Shown: positions 41,112 through 53,953, counted from the stretch's first letter. The stretch is DNA of 64,000 nt from Breviolum minutum Mf 1.05b.01 (GCA_000507305.1 DF239309.1:132872-196871); one strand, 5' to 3'. Numbers and translations are program-made. The notes: generated from the sequence alone by a model not told the origin.

Positions 41112-41405
41112 ATGAACATCCGGTTCAGAGTCTATACTCCAACGAAGGAACATGGCGCGCTCGCTCCGGTACCGACCTCTTCTCTTGATGGTCTTCCAAC
41201 ATCTCTTCTTAATTGGGTGTCTCACCCCTGCGTACTTTGTGGCCACGGGGATAACTCGGTCCAACATTGGCCCTGTTCCGGCGCTCGCCGGCACACTACT
41301 CCTACGTCTTCCATGGAAAACTTCATTTTAGTTCCTGCACCATTCTCTTCTCGCATACGCAATTGGCTCAAAATAGCGCTTTATGGGTTTCCACTCGCCA
41401 ATTAG
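41112..41405 (+). pseudogene. Retroelement C-terminal zinc tail (CVLCGHGDNSVQHW)
   Basis: A 97-codon frame with HPCVLCGHGDNSVQHW. A C-x-x-C-G-x-G-[DE]-x-x-x-H pattern is typical of the zinc segment behind non-LTR reverse transcriptases. No reverse transcriptase core is present between this and the 446-aa ORF, so the element is internally deleted or rearranged. Confidence 0.5.
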
Positions 41406-41699
41406 TCTTTGAAGGTTCGCTGCATCCTCCGCCTTCTCACTCTGGCCCCTTCTCTGTCCGCCTCCTGTTATCATGACCCCATTACCTTCTCTCTCCGCAC
41501 TGCTGAGCGAGAAGGTTCCCCCTCTCGCTCCCTGACCCTTCAAGCCCCCTTCAAGGGGGCTTCTGAAAAGGGTACCTCTGAACCAGCCCCACATCGGTCT
41601 CCCAAAAGGTTTTTCGTTCATTGGATATATTCTTGTTGGCTTCCAAATTTGAATTAAATCTTCGCGGGTGGGCGGGAGCCCTACGCGATGCCACACCGA

Positions 41700-44060
41700 A
41701 GCTGGTTGTGTTTCCTCCCGTCTTTAATTTCAAAGTCACTCTTGGTTCAAGTGCAAGGAATTTTTTTTTGTGACATTGGAAAAAAATATTGGTGTGTGAC
41801 TATGACCAGGAGAAGTCTTTGAAATGCACCATAAGTTTCATCCGTCTTTGGGGTTTGCTAGTTCTGTACTTCAGAATGTTGGATGATATTGGCAAGCCGG
41901 AAAGCCTGTTTTCAAAACCGTGTTCTATTTCTTTGTGATCTCAGTGGCCCTTTTGCTTTCAACAGGCTTTCTCGCACAGTTCACCCTGACAAGATGAATT
42001 GCAGTCACAGCACTTGCACAATGATTAAATGTGAAGAACCATCCATGGATCAGAGGTAACTATCAGGCAGATCAAATTTATCAGATATCACATCTCTTTT
42101 CTCATGGAATTTGTGATTTTTGTAGATGTTTTATTGCAAAGCATCCAGGCTTTTCATCACTTGCGAATTTTTGGTAACGGATCAATCTCGGTCCCTGCGG
42201 CTGGGGAACCACATGTTTTCCCGGCGCGGGGGTAGCACCGAAAAACCAGAGTTGGATCTTCAGGTGAATCCACTTGCAGCCCCGGAACAGGTGGCAGGAA
42301 GGGGATTGGAAATAGGTGGTTAGTTTAAAAACCGCGATGTCCGTTTCATGGAATTCTGTAAATCCCAACTAATTGGACAGGGTAGCCTCATCCCCTTTCA
42401 ACAAAAAGGCATAGACGGCATAGACTAAAAACTTTGACAACTACAACCGACTTGCAGTCATTACCGAAAAGTTCCAACCCCCGAAAAAACAACAAGACAA
42501 AAAAAAACTTCAAAAATAGGTCACTCGTGTTCACCTCTGACAAAGAGTCAAGCTACTTTTGCCATGTGCCTGGTCTGACGGGTCTTCGTGACTTTGTGAC
42601 TTCTGTTTCTCCAAACTTTCGAAGGTTTTGGGGTTTTGCATGAAAATCTGCCTGGTAGTTTCAAACATTTTCTGAACTTTTAACCAGATCCATGACAACA
42701 TGATCCAATGTGACTTGTGCATATTGATGGTGACCCTGGTACCATATTTTTCAGACGGGTTGAAACCACCAACTAGACTTTGTTTTTTTTGTGTGTGTTT
42801 CTGTTTCAGAATATTTTTTGTGAAAGATCTTTTTTGGTCAACGTAATGTGGTCGTACGAAGTGTTTTGGGAGTACTTGTTGATTGATGAGCCTGGGTTTC
42901 AAAGACAGAAAAACATCGAGATGTTTGATGTTTCTGCATGAAACATTTGCCCAATTTCGTCCCCAAACGTTGCTTGAGCGATAAGTGATAAGTCTAAACG
43001 TGCTTTGCCTACAAATTGACGATCATCAACAGTATGAAGAGATGTTTATCAGCTACGCTCATCCGTTCATGGGTGTTTGAAGAGTTGGGTACCAAAGGGC
43101 CAAAGGGATAATAGAGTTGACCAAGTTGAACGATTTGTTGTGAAGTCAATGCTATTGAGATACTTTGAGCCAAACTCACACAGCGTGTGTTCTTGTGACA
43201 ATCCTTTGGAATGGTGGTACGGCGGTATGGTGATATGACCCAAGCTCAATGTCCCACGTTGCATTGCCCTGGATTTTTGCACGAATTTTGCTGGCAGGCA
43301 GAGGATGAAAACTGATGAGAGGTCTGATGGATTTGACTGGTTGAGTGAGGTTCAGTCATGTGTTGGTGAAGGAAATCCATGACGCGTGGGGAAAAGAGAA
43401 CTATGTATATACGTATATATATATGTATATGTATATGTGTGTGTAAGTATATATGTATACACATTTTGAAGCAATTTTTTTGTTCCTTTCCGCAGAGATT
43501 CGGTATGTCTCACTCTGGCAGACATTTAGAAACAGCGTCATGTTTAAGCTGTTTTAAGCAGAAAACATGGAAGTTAAATGTTTATATTCATTTTTCATGC
43601 AGAGAAATCAGACTATGGAAGCTGCCCCAAGCAACATGTGACTGAAGTTAGACTGGTGTCAGATCCAAGATGAAGAGTTACCACCCACCCTGAGTCTATT
43701 CAAGGTGGTATTAGCCAGTGTAGAATTTTCACCACCAAGATGTCAGCACGATCCCAGTTGACTCGCAGGAGTGAATCTGGGGAGCCGAGGATGCGGATGA
43801 GGACAAATGCACTGCAAAGTCTGACATTGTGCCGGCTCTGACTTGAGATGGGATAGAAGGGCTGTATACACTTCATTGTCCAAGAGGAATAGGATGTACT
43901 GTATACAATTTAACTACCAGTTTCCACAGTGCTGGAAAGCACCCGTTTTCCGAAAATCCAAGTCTATCAAGTGTCCCATGTCGATGTATGTCAGTTCCTA
44001 CGGCGGATTGAATTAGAACTATCGGAGATCAGGGTGGAAAGTGACGAAACGAAATTTGCA
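41700..44060. other. No recognisable gene; AT-rich with TA microsatellite
   Basis: Contains a GTATATAC-type microsatellite (43402-43460). A repeat at 42345-42420 (ATGGAATTCTGTAAATCCCA... CCCCTTTCAAC) recurs at 44066-44140. No exon motif seen on either strand. Confidence 0.45.
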
Positions 44061-44065
44061 TGAAA

Positions 44066-45440
44066 ATGGAATTCTGTAAATCCCAACTTATTCGGCAGGG
44101 TAGCCTCATCCCCTTTCAACAAAAATGCATGGACAAAAAACATCTGGACACCGACTGCAAACAAAGCGACTTGCAGTATATTACTTATATTACAGAAAAA
44201 GGGGAAAATTCTCACCTCCTGCACCTCCCCAAGATGAGACCACCTTGGCAGTTGCTTTCCAAATGAAATGTTTCGGGGCACACGCTCAAAGCTGCATAGA
44301 TTTGCGACACAAACTTGAAATTACTGCAGCACATACTGGGATTCTGCTCGGGTAGTTTCCCCCTTGTCAGCCTGAGACTTGGATCTTGTGCAGGAGCCTT
44401 TACAATCCACGTTGGCTGCAGGCATGATCCCAAAGAAGACCAAGCTTCAGACACTACACATATCCATAGATGCTTAGCCACTGAAATATTGAGTCGCATT
44501 TTGAATGTGAGATCAGTAGTGTCGGCAGCTAATGGTAAGCAGTCCAACGATCCAACGATGGGTCGAGCCGAGAAGCTCTTGTGGGACCTACGCTCACCTG
44601 ACAGACATCACTACTTCCACGTCTTTTCAAAGAATCTCTGGACTGTTGAAATCAACGAATTCTGCGTCATGCGAACCTACATCCACTTATGCTGAATCTT
44701 GTTGAGCAGACCGAATCTCGCTTTGTTCACCAATCTGCCTATGCTTTATCGAGATATTGAGATTTGAAAAGAAGATTGCTTGGTAACTATGCTAATGAGT
44801 CTGGCTGCACTTACCTTGAATAAACCAAAGGAGTTCGCTGCACAAGGACAGGGGTTGAGACTGGTAGCCGCATAGCACATCCACTAGAGCTGAACGATTC
44901 TACATTGTCCTTGTCTTGCCTCCGATCTGTTTCACCCCTGGGTTTGTTGCATACAGCTTGAGAGGCTGTAGTCAGCCGTTTGATCCACTGAGACAAGCAG
45001 TCCAGAAGTTCACATCAGTCGTTGGCCTGTTGAGGACTTCAAGCAAATGGATTCTTGAGTCTTGGCACAGCCAATGGTGGGTGCACATTTCCCTGGATAG
45101 ATTGCTATTGCAATATTGCATGGCAATGGCATTTGAATTCCGATCTTGAATGTCAGTAGGTAAAACTGAGCATTCAGAATCAAACAATGGGTGGAGCGGA
45201 GCAGCTCTTGCAGGGCCTACGCTCACCTGACAGACATCACTACTCTACCTGCACTTCCTTTTGAAAAATCTGTGGACCGTTGAAATCATACATCCCACTG
45301 TTATGCTGAGTCTTTTGTGCAAACCGAATCTCACGCTTTGTTCACCAATCTGCCTATGCTTTATCGATATATTGAGATTTGAAAAAAAAATGAGAATGAG
45401 TGTGGCTGCACTTACACCCATTTCTATGTACACCAATTCT
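44066..45440. repeat. Diverged duplicated blocks
   Basis: The block CACCTGACAGACATCACTAC, with GGACYGTTGAAATCA about 40 bp further, occurs at about 44595-44770 and again at 45228-45400. It is followed each time by CAATCTGCCTATGCTTTATC. The first part (44066-44140) repeats 42345-42420. Confidence 0.7.
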
Positions 45441-45539
45441 ATATATATTAAGAGATGTTTTCCATTTAAAGGTCGACATCACGTTGGTGTGTCCTCTCAT
45501 CACTTCATAACGGGAGTGAAGCTGGCAAATGAGATGTGC

Positions 45540-46240
45540 CTGGTTTCAAAAAAATCGTTGGTTGTTTCGAAAAGGATTTTCAGTTGCAAAGCTTGAAACT
45601 TGGAAGTTTTTTTTGAAACTCTCTCTTCTCTCTTTATTGAACAAACTAAAGGAGTTCGCTGCGCAATGCCAGGGGTTGAGAATAGGCTCTTTGCAAAGAT
45701 TTCAATGTTGGGCCGATGTTGCATCATGCTCCTAATTTTGCCTTGTTGTCTAGACATTGAAAACATGGATAGAACAAAGGCAGGGACCAGCACCTCCCTG
45801 GAACACCCTGGAAGTCTTTGAAGTAAAACCAGGATGGCCCGTAGCAGCATAACACCTCCACTAAAGCTGAACGATTCCGCATTATGCTCATCTTTCTTGA
45901 AAGCTGTGAAACGCCCTGGATTCCCCTATGTACAGCTTGGGGTTGCAGTCTGTGCCAACGAAGACATTTCTGGAATGGTGGCGACTTTTCAACCGCGTGT
46001 GGCTTTTTTCAGCACCCCGTAAGTCCGTAAGTCGTTGAAGTAAAACCCCGGATCGAAAGTTGCAGCATAACACTTCCACTAGAGCTGAACGATTCCACAT
46101 TGTGCTCATCTCGCCTGAAAGATGCGAAACGCTCTGATTATGCTACATACAGTTTGATGCAGGAAGGCTGTTCAGCCCCTGAATACCTTTCACAAAGGGT
46201 CTTGCCAGAAAGCTGCTTCTACCCTGAGTATGTTGCATAG
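45540..46240. repeat. Short repeated AGTTGAACGATTC-type blocks
   Basis: CATAACAC(C/T)TCCACTA(A/G)AGCTG, followed by AACGATTC(C/T), occurs at about 44870, 45848 and 46065, each followed by GCTCATCTT/CTCGCCTGAAA-like sequence. Part of the satellite mosaic. Confidence 0.55.
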
Positions 46241-49200
46241 AGCTTGGTCTAGAAATCGTCCCAAATTGAGTTTGGGTAGGACAAGAAAGGTGAAGCTGCG
46301 AAGTTATTGTAGGTATCGACCAGTTTTCCCAAGGCGATCCAGGTTTGCGTTGGGGATGCTCTGCTTTTCTGATTGTTGATTTGAGTTATGGACAAAACTT
46401 GGTACACGGCGAAAGGACATCCCGAAATAGGGTGGACGGTGGCAGTAGCTTGGGCAAGCCTTTTGCAGGGAATCATTTTAGGTTGGTCCCCTATCGGTTT
46501 TGCAGTGATGGCAACGCCGTGACCCTCTCAGCACTACTTTGGTCACACCTAATTTTGTCCGATACTCACAATATGACTGTTTAGGGCCGGTGGCATATTG
46601 TTCCGGTTCGTTGCCAGCCACTAAGCGGCGGTCGCTTTGCATGTCTTGGAAGCCACCCTAGTCTTGCCAATTGCATGGGTGTGACTGTTGTAGTTGTAAA
46701 AGAAAGCTGCCAAAAACTCTACACCAAAGGCCGCTGCGCAAGAATCGCAAGTCAAGGACAGATACCAGTTAGCAGGGTCTGTGGTGGGAGCTGTTGCCAA
46801 CTGCCACCATGCCACTACACTACATTGTTACATGCCATTCACACCACAAACCTTAGACAACACACCCTGTTCAGACTTGAGGGTGAGAACTGTTGGAATG
46901 GCACTGCCCTGTCCCAACCCTTCACCCATCTCAGAACTTCTCGGCCTTTTAGCTATGATCAAGTGTAGTATCTATTCTTGTCAGTTGATCTGTCTCCAAC
47001 TGGAGACTTGCTTGTCACGTCAATTTTTGCTGGGGAAGTGTCTTCCGGAGCTTGCTTGGGGGCCTTCATGTGTTGGGCTAATTAGTCACTGAGCCAGTGG
47101 CATCATACTCCTACTCTTGCTACTTGGAGGGGCGCCACTGTTGAAGTTGTAGTGGCCCGGGGCCACAATTGTTGTTCCAAGCTGTGCTGCTGGTTTGGCC
47201 CATTTGAGCCCAGATCTCTACAGTTCCAGCTGCGCAAGAATCGCAGCCTTGGGACAGCCACCAGCTAACAGGATCTTAAGATGGTCATCGTTTAGCGCAA
47301 AACAGGTGAAGCTGCGAAGTTGTAGGTAGCCACCATTGTTGATTTGACATTTCATGGCCAATGGCATATGTTTCGATTGCCATGCCAGCCATCATACAGC
47401 GGTAGATTTGCTTGTCTTGGGAGCCACTCTAGTCTTGCCAATCGCACAGGTGTGTATTGCAGTCACAAATGCAAGGTGCGACAAGTGTTGTTCCAGGATC
47501 TCTACAGCAAAGGCGGCTTTGCAAGAATTACAACTTGCGGACTGCTAGTTTCCAGCTGCCATCGTCTAAAAATGGTCCTCAATAGACTTTGTTCAGTGCA
47601 GAAAAGTAGCGACCAGTTTTCCCAATCCGATTCGGGTCTGTGTCAAGGAAAGTAGCAAGAGTATGATGGGCTCCAAGAGAAGAAAAACCACCACTCCATG
47701 GTGGCCGGCATCCAACTTGAAAAATGTGCCAGCGATCATAGAATGTCAAATCAACAATCAGAAAAGCCAGAGCTGGAGGGGCGCCACTGTTGAAGTTGTA
47801 GTGGCCCGGTCCACAATTGTTGTTCCAAGCTGTGCTGCTGGTTTGGCCCATTTGAGCCCAGATCTCCAGCTGCGCAAGAATCGCAGCCTTGGGACAGCCA
47901 CCATCTAACAGGATCTTAAGATGGTCATCATTTGGCGCAAAACAGGTGAAGCTGCGAAGTTGTAGGTAGCTACCATTGTTGATTTGACATTTCATGGCCA
48001 ATGGCATATGTTTCGATTGCCATGCCAGCCATCATACAGCGGTAGATTTGCTTGTCTTGGGAGCCACTCTAGTCTTGCCAATCGCACAGGTGTGTATTGC
48101 AGTCACAAATGCAAGGTGCGACAAGTGTTGTTCCAGGATCTCTACAGCAAAGGCGGCTTTGCAAGAATTACAACTTGCGGACTGCTAGTTTCCAGCTGCC
48201 ATCGTCTAAAAATGGTCCTCAATAGATGCAAGGTGCCGCAATTGTTCTTCCAAGCCATGCGTATTATTCCATTTAATTCATTTGAGAGCACAGCTCTACA
48301 GCAAAGGCTGCATAAGAACTACAACTTTGGGACTGCTACCAGCTAGCAGGGTCTAAAGATGGTCTCAAAGAGATTGTGTAGTGCAAAAAAGGTGAAGCTT
48401 CGAAGTTGTAGGTGTCGACTAGTTTTCTCAAGGCGATCCAGGTTTGTGTTGGGAATGCTCTGCTTTTCTGATTGTTGATTTGAGTTATGGACAAAACTTG
48501 GTACACGGCGAAAGGACATAGGGTGGACAGTGGCAGTAGCTTGGGCAAGTCTTTTGCAGAGAATCATTTTAGGTTGATTCCTCTGTCGGTTTTGCAGTGT
48601 TGGCAACGCTGGACTCTCTCAGCACTACTTTGGTCACACCTAATTTTGTCCGATACTCGCAATATGACTGTTTAGGGCCGGTAGCATATTGTTGCCAACC
48701 ATACGGTGGTAGCTTTGCATGTCTTGAATGAAGTTGTAAAAGAAAGCTGCCAAAAAACTCTACACCAAAGGTCGCTGTGCAAGAATCACAAGTCAAGGAC
48801 AGATACCAGTTAGCAGGGTCTGAAATGGTCCTAAATAGAGTTTGTGCGGTCAAAAAAGTGAAGCTGTGAAGTTGTAGGTAGCAACTCTGGTTCAGAAGCA
48901 AACGAACCATGGAACTTGTTCCTAATTTGACATTTCATGACCAATGACATATGTTTCGATGGCCATGCCAGCTATTATACAGTGCCATATTTGCTTGTCT
49001 TAGAAGTCACTTTAGTCTTGCCAATCGCACGGATGTGAGTGTTGAAGTTATAAATGCAAGGTGTCGCAATTATTCTTCCAAGCCGTGCGTATTATTCCAT
49101 TTAATTTATTTAAGAGCACAGCTCTACAGCAAAGGCTGCATAAGAACTACTTAGGGACTGCTACCAGCTAGGAGGGTCTAAAGATGGTCTCAAAGAGATT

Positions 49201-50640
49201 GTGTAGTGCAAAAAAGATGAAGCTTCGAAGTTGTAGGTATCGACCTGTTTTCCCAAGACGATCCAGTTTTGTGCTGTGTTCGGGGCAGGTTAAGCTTTTC
49301 TGACTGTTGATTTTGCATTTTCTAGCCGGTAGCATATTTTTACCTGTGGAATGCCACTCTCACAATGGGCTGGAAAACGCGCGTAGGCCTCTGTCCACAG
49401 GTCTTCAACTTCAAGTTCGAAGCCTGCCACCAAGCAGTGGTAATTTGCTTGTCATGGAAACCACCCTGGTCTTGCCAATTCGCATGGTGCGAGCGTCGAA
49501 GTTAGACTGTCAAGGTGCTTTGGGACAGTTGCCAAGATTTGACATTTCATGGCCAGCCGCGCAGTGGTAGTTTTACTACTCTTAGGAGCCGTCCTGGTCT
49601 TGCCACTCGCATAAGCAAATCCGTGCACCAGACTGTGGGTCAACTCGACCAGCAGCATCCTCAAAGGTGATGTCTTTTTGCTAAAGTAATATTACGGAAC
49701 AGTACGTTACTACCTACTACCGCATTGCTATGGGGATTATTGATGAGGATGCGTGCTGGACAGTTTTGATCAACAATTGGGAAGACTTCTAAAACACCAT
49801 TAAAGTTTAAGCGACATGAGTTTGCAGTTCTCGGTAGCATCCATCATCTGACAATTTCAAGCTTCAATGCCAAGTTTCCTGCAGGTCTCGGCCTCTAGAG
49901 CAGAAATGTCAATGAATATTTGTTCCATTTGAGACTAGATCTTTACAGCAAAGGTGGCTGTGCAAGAAACACAACTTTAGGATAGAGACCAGCTAGCAGG
50001 GTCTAAAGATGGTTCCAAAGAGATTGTGCAGTGCAAAAAAGATGAAGCTTCGAAGTTGTAGGTATCGACTGGTTTTCCCAAGACGATCCAGGTTTATGTT
50101 GGAGATGCTCTGCTTTTCTGATTGTTGATTTGAGTTATGGACAAAACTTGGCACGGCGAAAGGACATTCCGAAATAGGGTGGACGGTGGCAGTAGCTTGG
50201 GCAAGTCTTTTGCAGGGAATCTTTTGAGGTTGGTCCTCTATCGGTTTTGCAGTGTTGGCAACGCCGTGACTTTCTCAACACTACTTTGGTCACATCTAAT
50301 TTTGTCCGGTAAGAACAGATACCAGTTAGCAGGGTCTGAAATGGTCCTAAATAGAGTTTGTACGGTGCAAAAAAGGAAAGCTGTGAAGTTGTAGGTAGCA
50401 ACCATGGTTCAGGGGCAAACGGATCATGGAACTTGTTCCTACTTGACTTTCGACATTGAATCTCACAGCCTAGCAGAAGATGGTGCCTGTTTACCTGCTA
50501 TTACACACGCTCACAAATGTAGAGTTGTTATTTTAGAAGCTTTTCGGGAGATCGAATCACTACCTCCACCAATTTGCTCCCGAAGTGTGCTCAAAGCGAT
50601 CTAGGTCTGCTGTGTCAGGAGAGCTCTGCTTTTCTGATTG
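46240..50640. repeat. Mosaic satellite region
   Basis: Interspersed repeat blocks in direct orientation. AGTTATGGACAAAACTTGG, with GGTGGACGGTGGCAGTAGCT shortly after, occurs at about 46385, 48484 and 50134. GAAGCTTCGAAGTTGTAGGT occurs at about 48392, 49220 and 50044. GGGGCGCCACTGTTGAAGTT occurs at about 47130 and 47778. A 245-bp stretch at 47341-47585 is identical to 47981-48225 (offset 640). Confidence 0.85.
46932..47090 (+). ncRNA. U2 snRNA gene or pseudogene
   Basis: Starts with CTTCTCGGCCTTTTAGCTAT and continues GATCAAGTGTAGTATCTATT, close to the invariant U2 5' end. The branch-point pairing sequence GTAGTA (46965-46970) is intact. Downstream there is a stem-loop GTCTCCAACTGGAGAC, an Sm-type site AATTTTTG (47022-47029), and a GGAGCTTGC stem as in U2. 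Differences from the canonical sequence include A for G in the loop I stem and G/A changes in stem IIa, so it may be a diverged copy. It lies in a repeat mosaic, which favours a dispersed copy. Confidence 0.7.
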
Positions 50641-50649
50641 TTATTTTGA

Positions 50650-52280
50650 CATTCGAAGGCCAGTAACGTACTTTTCAAGTTCGATGCCAGCCACCATCCA
50701 GTGATAGTCTTGCTTGCCTTGGAAGCTATTTGTCTTTCCAATCTCACTGTCACACCTGTTGAGTTGTAAAAGCAAGGTGTCAGAATTGCACTTCCAGACT
50801 GTGCTTGTTATTTGGCCAAGTCGGCTACGCAACACTTGCAACCTTGCAGATGGCGTTGGTCAGAGAAGAAAGTTGTCTGCAGGACATGACGCTGCGTGAG
50901 TGGAATTCGAATTTCGCAGCGTTCATCATACCGCCATACCGCTGCAGTTTGTTTAGATCATTTGCAGATTGGCCCATTGGGACCAAGCTGCCATGTGTAC
51001 ATTCCCCCAACGGTTCTGGTGCTACGCTCCTGTGTGTAGTTCCATTATGATTTTTTCCTTGTTTCCGTTGGCACGTGCAACTTGGCGAGGTGCGTTGGCC
51101 ATATCTGACATGTTTCATAAGAACTGCAACCGCATGGAGTCCACATGGGATCTTTATCCAATGATCTGGAAGCTACACAACCGAAGACAACGATGCCGAC
51201 GACGTCTTCTTAAATCTGCTCCTTCGCCGTGTGAACGAGTATGAGCTCAAGCCAGACTTTTTTGCATTAATCTCGTCTTTGGGAGGGCTGAAGTTCAGGA
51301 GTCTCCTTGCAACAGCTTCTCGGCGAACAGGTTCTTGTCGTTGTGCAGCCGATGTATCATGTTTTGATGTGAACTCCAACGTTTTGTTCTGAGAAGATTG
51401 TCCGTTTCGGCTTTTTTCCGGTTCTTGGGGTGATGTGAAGTGCCAAAGCATGTAAAAGAAACGCTTAGAAACACTAGCAAGCCTGCACATCCGTGGCATA
51501 AAGCTGGATTCTCAGGAAATGTTGTCCTCCAGGAATTTTCTCTCTGATTCTTGATTTGATTCCTGGGTTGGACAGCGCCAGAATCAGCAAGCGGCTTAGA
51601 CCAACAACTTCAAAGTGTGAATATGTATGCGAGTATCAAGGACGAGCTTTCAGGAACACCCCAAAAGCTCTTTCGTTGCAAAGTGCTTGAGTTCTGTCCA
51701 CAACGTGTGTAAGCTTGATGGCTCTACATACCCTGGGCCACTTTTGAGGTGGAAGGGTCCTTGTAAGGGGTGGCTTTTGGCATCATGTGATCTTCGTTTT
51801 CTTGTTTGTTTTCTTTTCTGATCCCTCCATATTCCCCCATTTGGTTTGTGGCAGAGTGTGGCTAATGGCACTTTGACAAAGATGATCAATTATCCACCAT
51901 CAAGGGAGTTGACATGAATATGCACTGTGAGACAAGTTCCTCTCTGCTACTCGTCATAAGCTGGACAGCTACAGTTTTCGAAGCATCATTTTCGACAAAT
52001 TTGAGCGCAACGATTTTGCGTTGAAACACACTTGCCAAACATGTGAGATCTATTGAGTGATTTGGTAATCAAACAAGACTTGTGTAAATACAGCAGTTGC
52101 AAGTTCTGAAATGCAAGATCTTGGATGTCGCGGACATGTGCAAAAGTGAAACTCTATGTGTATATGTTGCTTTGTGCCCTGTTTGCTTCAATATTGCTTG
52201 AGTTGACTGAGATTCTGGCCCACATTTTTTCACAAGGATGAAATTCTGTTTGATCTAAAACACAAGCTGATTTTGTAACC
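50650..52280. other. No recognisable gene
   Basis: Short open frames on both strands; none carries a family motif I know. Occasional echoes of the satellite blocks occur at its left edge. Confidence 0.35.
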
Positions 52281-52283
52281 GCT

Positions 52284-52784
52284 CTACGTGAGATTTCTCA
52301 TCTTCCTCCCGTTTTCGCACCATTTCACAGGCGTTCTGCCCAGCCCAAAGTGGATTTCTCCTAGTTCGCCAGCTTGGAACCCTGCAGAAACGGTTGGCAG
52401 AAAGAAGAGCTTCATATCAGGGTCTGGATAGATGATATTGAAATTCCAAAGTGCCAACATGCACTGCCCAATGCTTTGCATTTGGGAGTCTTCAAAAAAG
52501 TGGTAGCCAGGTAAGCGCTGATGTTTTGAGTCTTCCTCCAAAATGCCGTTGCTGGAAGTTGATGACATGCTGATGCAAGAACAAAAGACCGTACCGACCG
52601 TATCTGTGCAAAAGAGCACCCTCCCAAGTTTCTTGAATTTATCTTGAATTTGGTGAAATTGGTAATTTGGCAATGGCTTATACAGATGAAAGGGAGACAT
52701 CGGTCTCCTCTGTCTTCGCAGCTTGACCCAAAGAAAGTTGGAAAAAAGTGCGCTGGCGTGCCACATCAAAATCTGGCGTGCCAC
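52284..52784 (-). other. Unidentified 166-aa open frame
   Basis: Uninterrupted minus frame with PMSPFHLYKPLPNYQFHQIQ, DKFKKLGRVLFC and LALWNFNIIYPDPDMKLFF. The length is notable for this base composition, but no motif or homologue comes to mind. Could be an exon or chance. Confidence 0.25.
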
Positions 52785-53033
52785 ATTGTGGAGAAGGGCT
52801 GAGAGCAGGGATATTTTGGTTGCGTCGGCTTCACTTTCTCACCTAGACACCAGGGTACCATCTACGTTTCTCTGTTTTGTGTTGGTTGTTGTTTTGTTTG
52901 GTGTGTTGGTTCTTTCTTTGGTTGTACCTTGGTACCCTGGTCTTTTGCAATTATTGCATTGTCTCTTTAATCAATAAGAGATCTTCTGACCGACAATGCC
53001 ACGAGCTAGATCGGCTGCAGCGCAAAAAAAACA
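52783..53033 (+). repeat. Dispersed repeat family copy 3
   Basis: Diverged copy in the opposite orientation to 32.2 and 33.0 kb. It keeps the order: GAGAAGGGCTGAGAGCAGGG, TTTCTCACCTAGACACCAGG, TTTTGCAATTATTGCATTGT, GACCGACAATGCCACGAGCT, then an A-run. Confidence 0.75.
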
Positions 53034-53059
53034 TGTGGGGTTCAGAGCACTTTTTGAAG

Positions 53060-53573
53060 TTTGGTCAACTGGTCAGTTAGTCCGTTAGCTAGTTAGTCAA
53101 GTTAGTCAGTTAATCTGGCTGTTACAAACACCTTGTTAGTCAGTCAGGAAGTCAATCACTTCATCAGTTAGTCAACTAGCTAGTTAGTCAGTCAGTCAGT
53201 CAGTAGGTCAAGTAGTCAGCTCATCAATCAGTTAGTCAAGTAGTCAGTCAGTCAACTAGTCAGTAGTCAGTGGGTCAGTTAGTCAGTCAGTCAATAATTT
53301 ATCAGATCAATCAGTTAGTCAGTCAGTCAGTCAGTCAGTCAATTAGTCAGGTAGTGAGGATTTCTCAGTTAGTCAATTGGTCAGTTAGTCAGTCAGCTAG
53401 TTGGTCAGTTAGTCTCAGTTAGTCAAGTAGCTACTTAGTCAGTCAGGAAGTCAATCAGTCAGGTACTTTATCACTCAGTTAGTCGGTTGGTCAGTTAGTC
53501 AATTGGTCAGTTAGTCAGTTAGTCAGTCCGCTTGAAAGTTAGTTAGTTATTTAGTTAGTTAGTTAGTTGGTTG

Positions 53574-53619
<46 letters not shown>

Positions 53620-53735
53620 CAGTCAGTCAGTCAGTCAGTCAGTCAATAAGTCAGTTCCTCACTTAGGCAATTAGTCACTTAATCAGTTAGTCAATCACTC
53701 AATTTGTCAGTTAGCTAGTTAGTCAGTTGGTCAGT
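53060..53735. repeat. AGTC / AGTT tetranucleotide array
   Basis: Long degenerate array of GTCA and GTTA units (for example AGTCAGTCAGTCAGTC and TTAGTTAGTTAGTTAG). Confidence 0.97.
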
Positions 53736-53821
53736 GTTTTTGTTCTAACATCCATGACTCACAACAAGCAATCTCTCCTATGCTTTTCCTATTCTTGAAC
53801 TTCCGCCACCGCCTTGTGCGG

Positions 53822-53953
53822 TACTACTGGTACTACTACTTTTAGTATTACAACTTTTAGTGCTACTACTTTTAGTGCTACTACTACTAGTGCTACTACT
53901 ACTACTACTACTTCTACTACTACTACCATTACTACTACTACTACTACTGCTAT

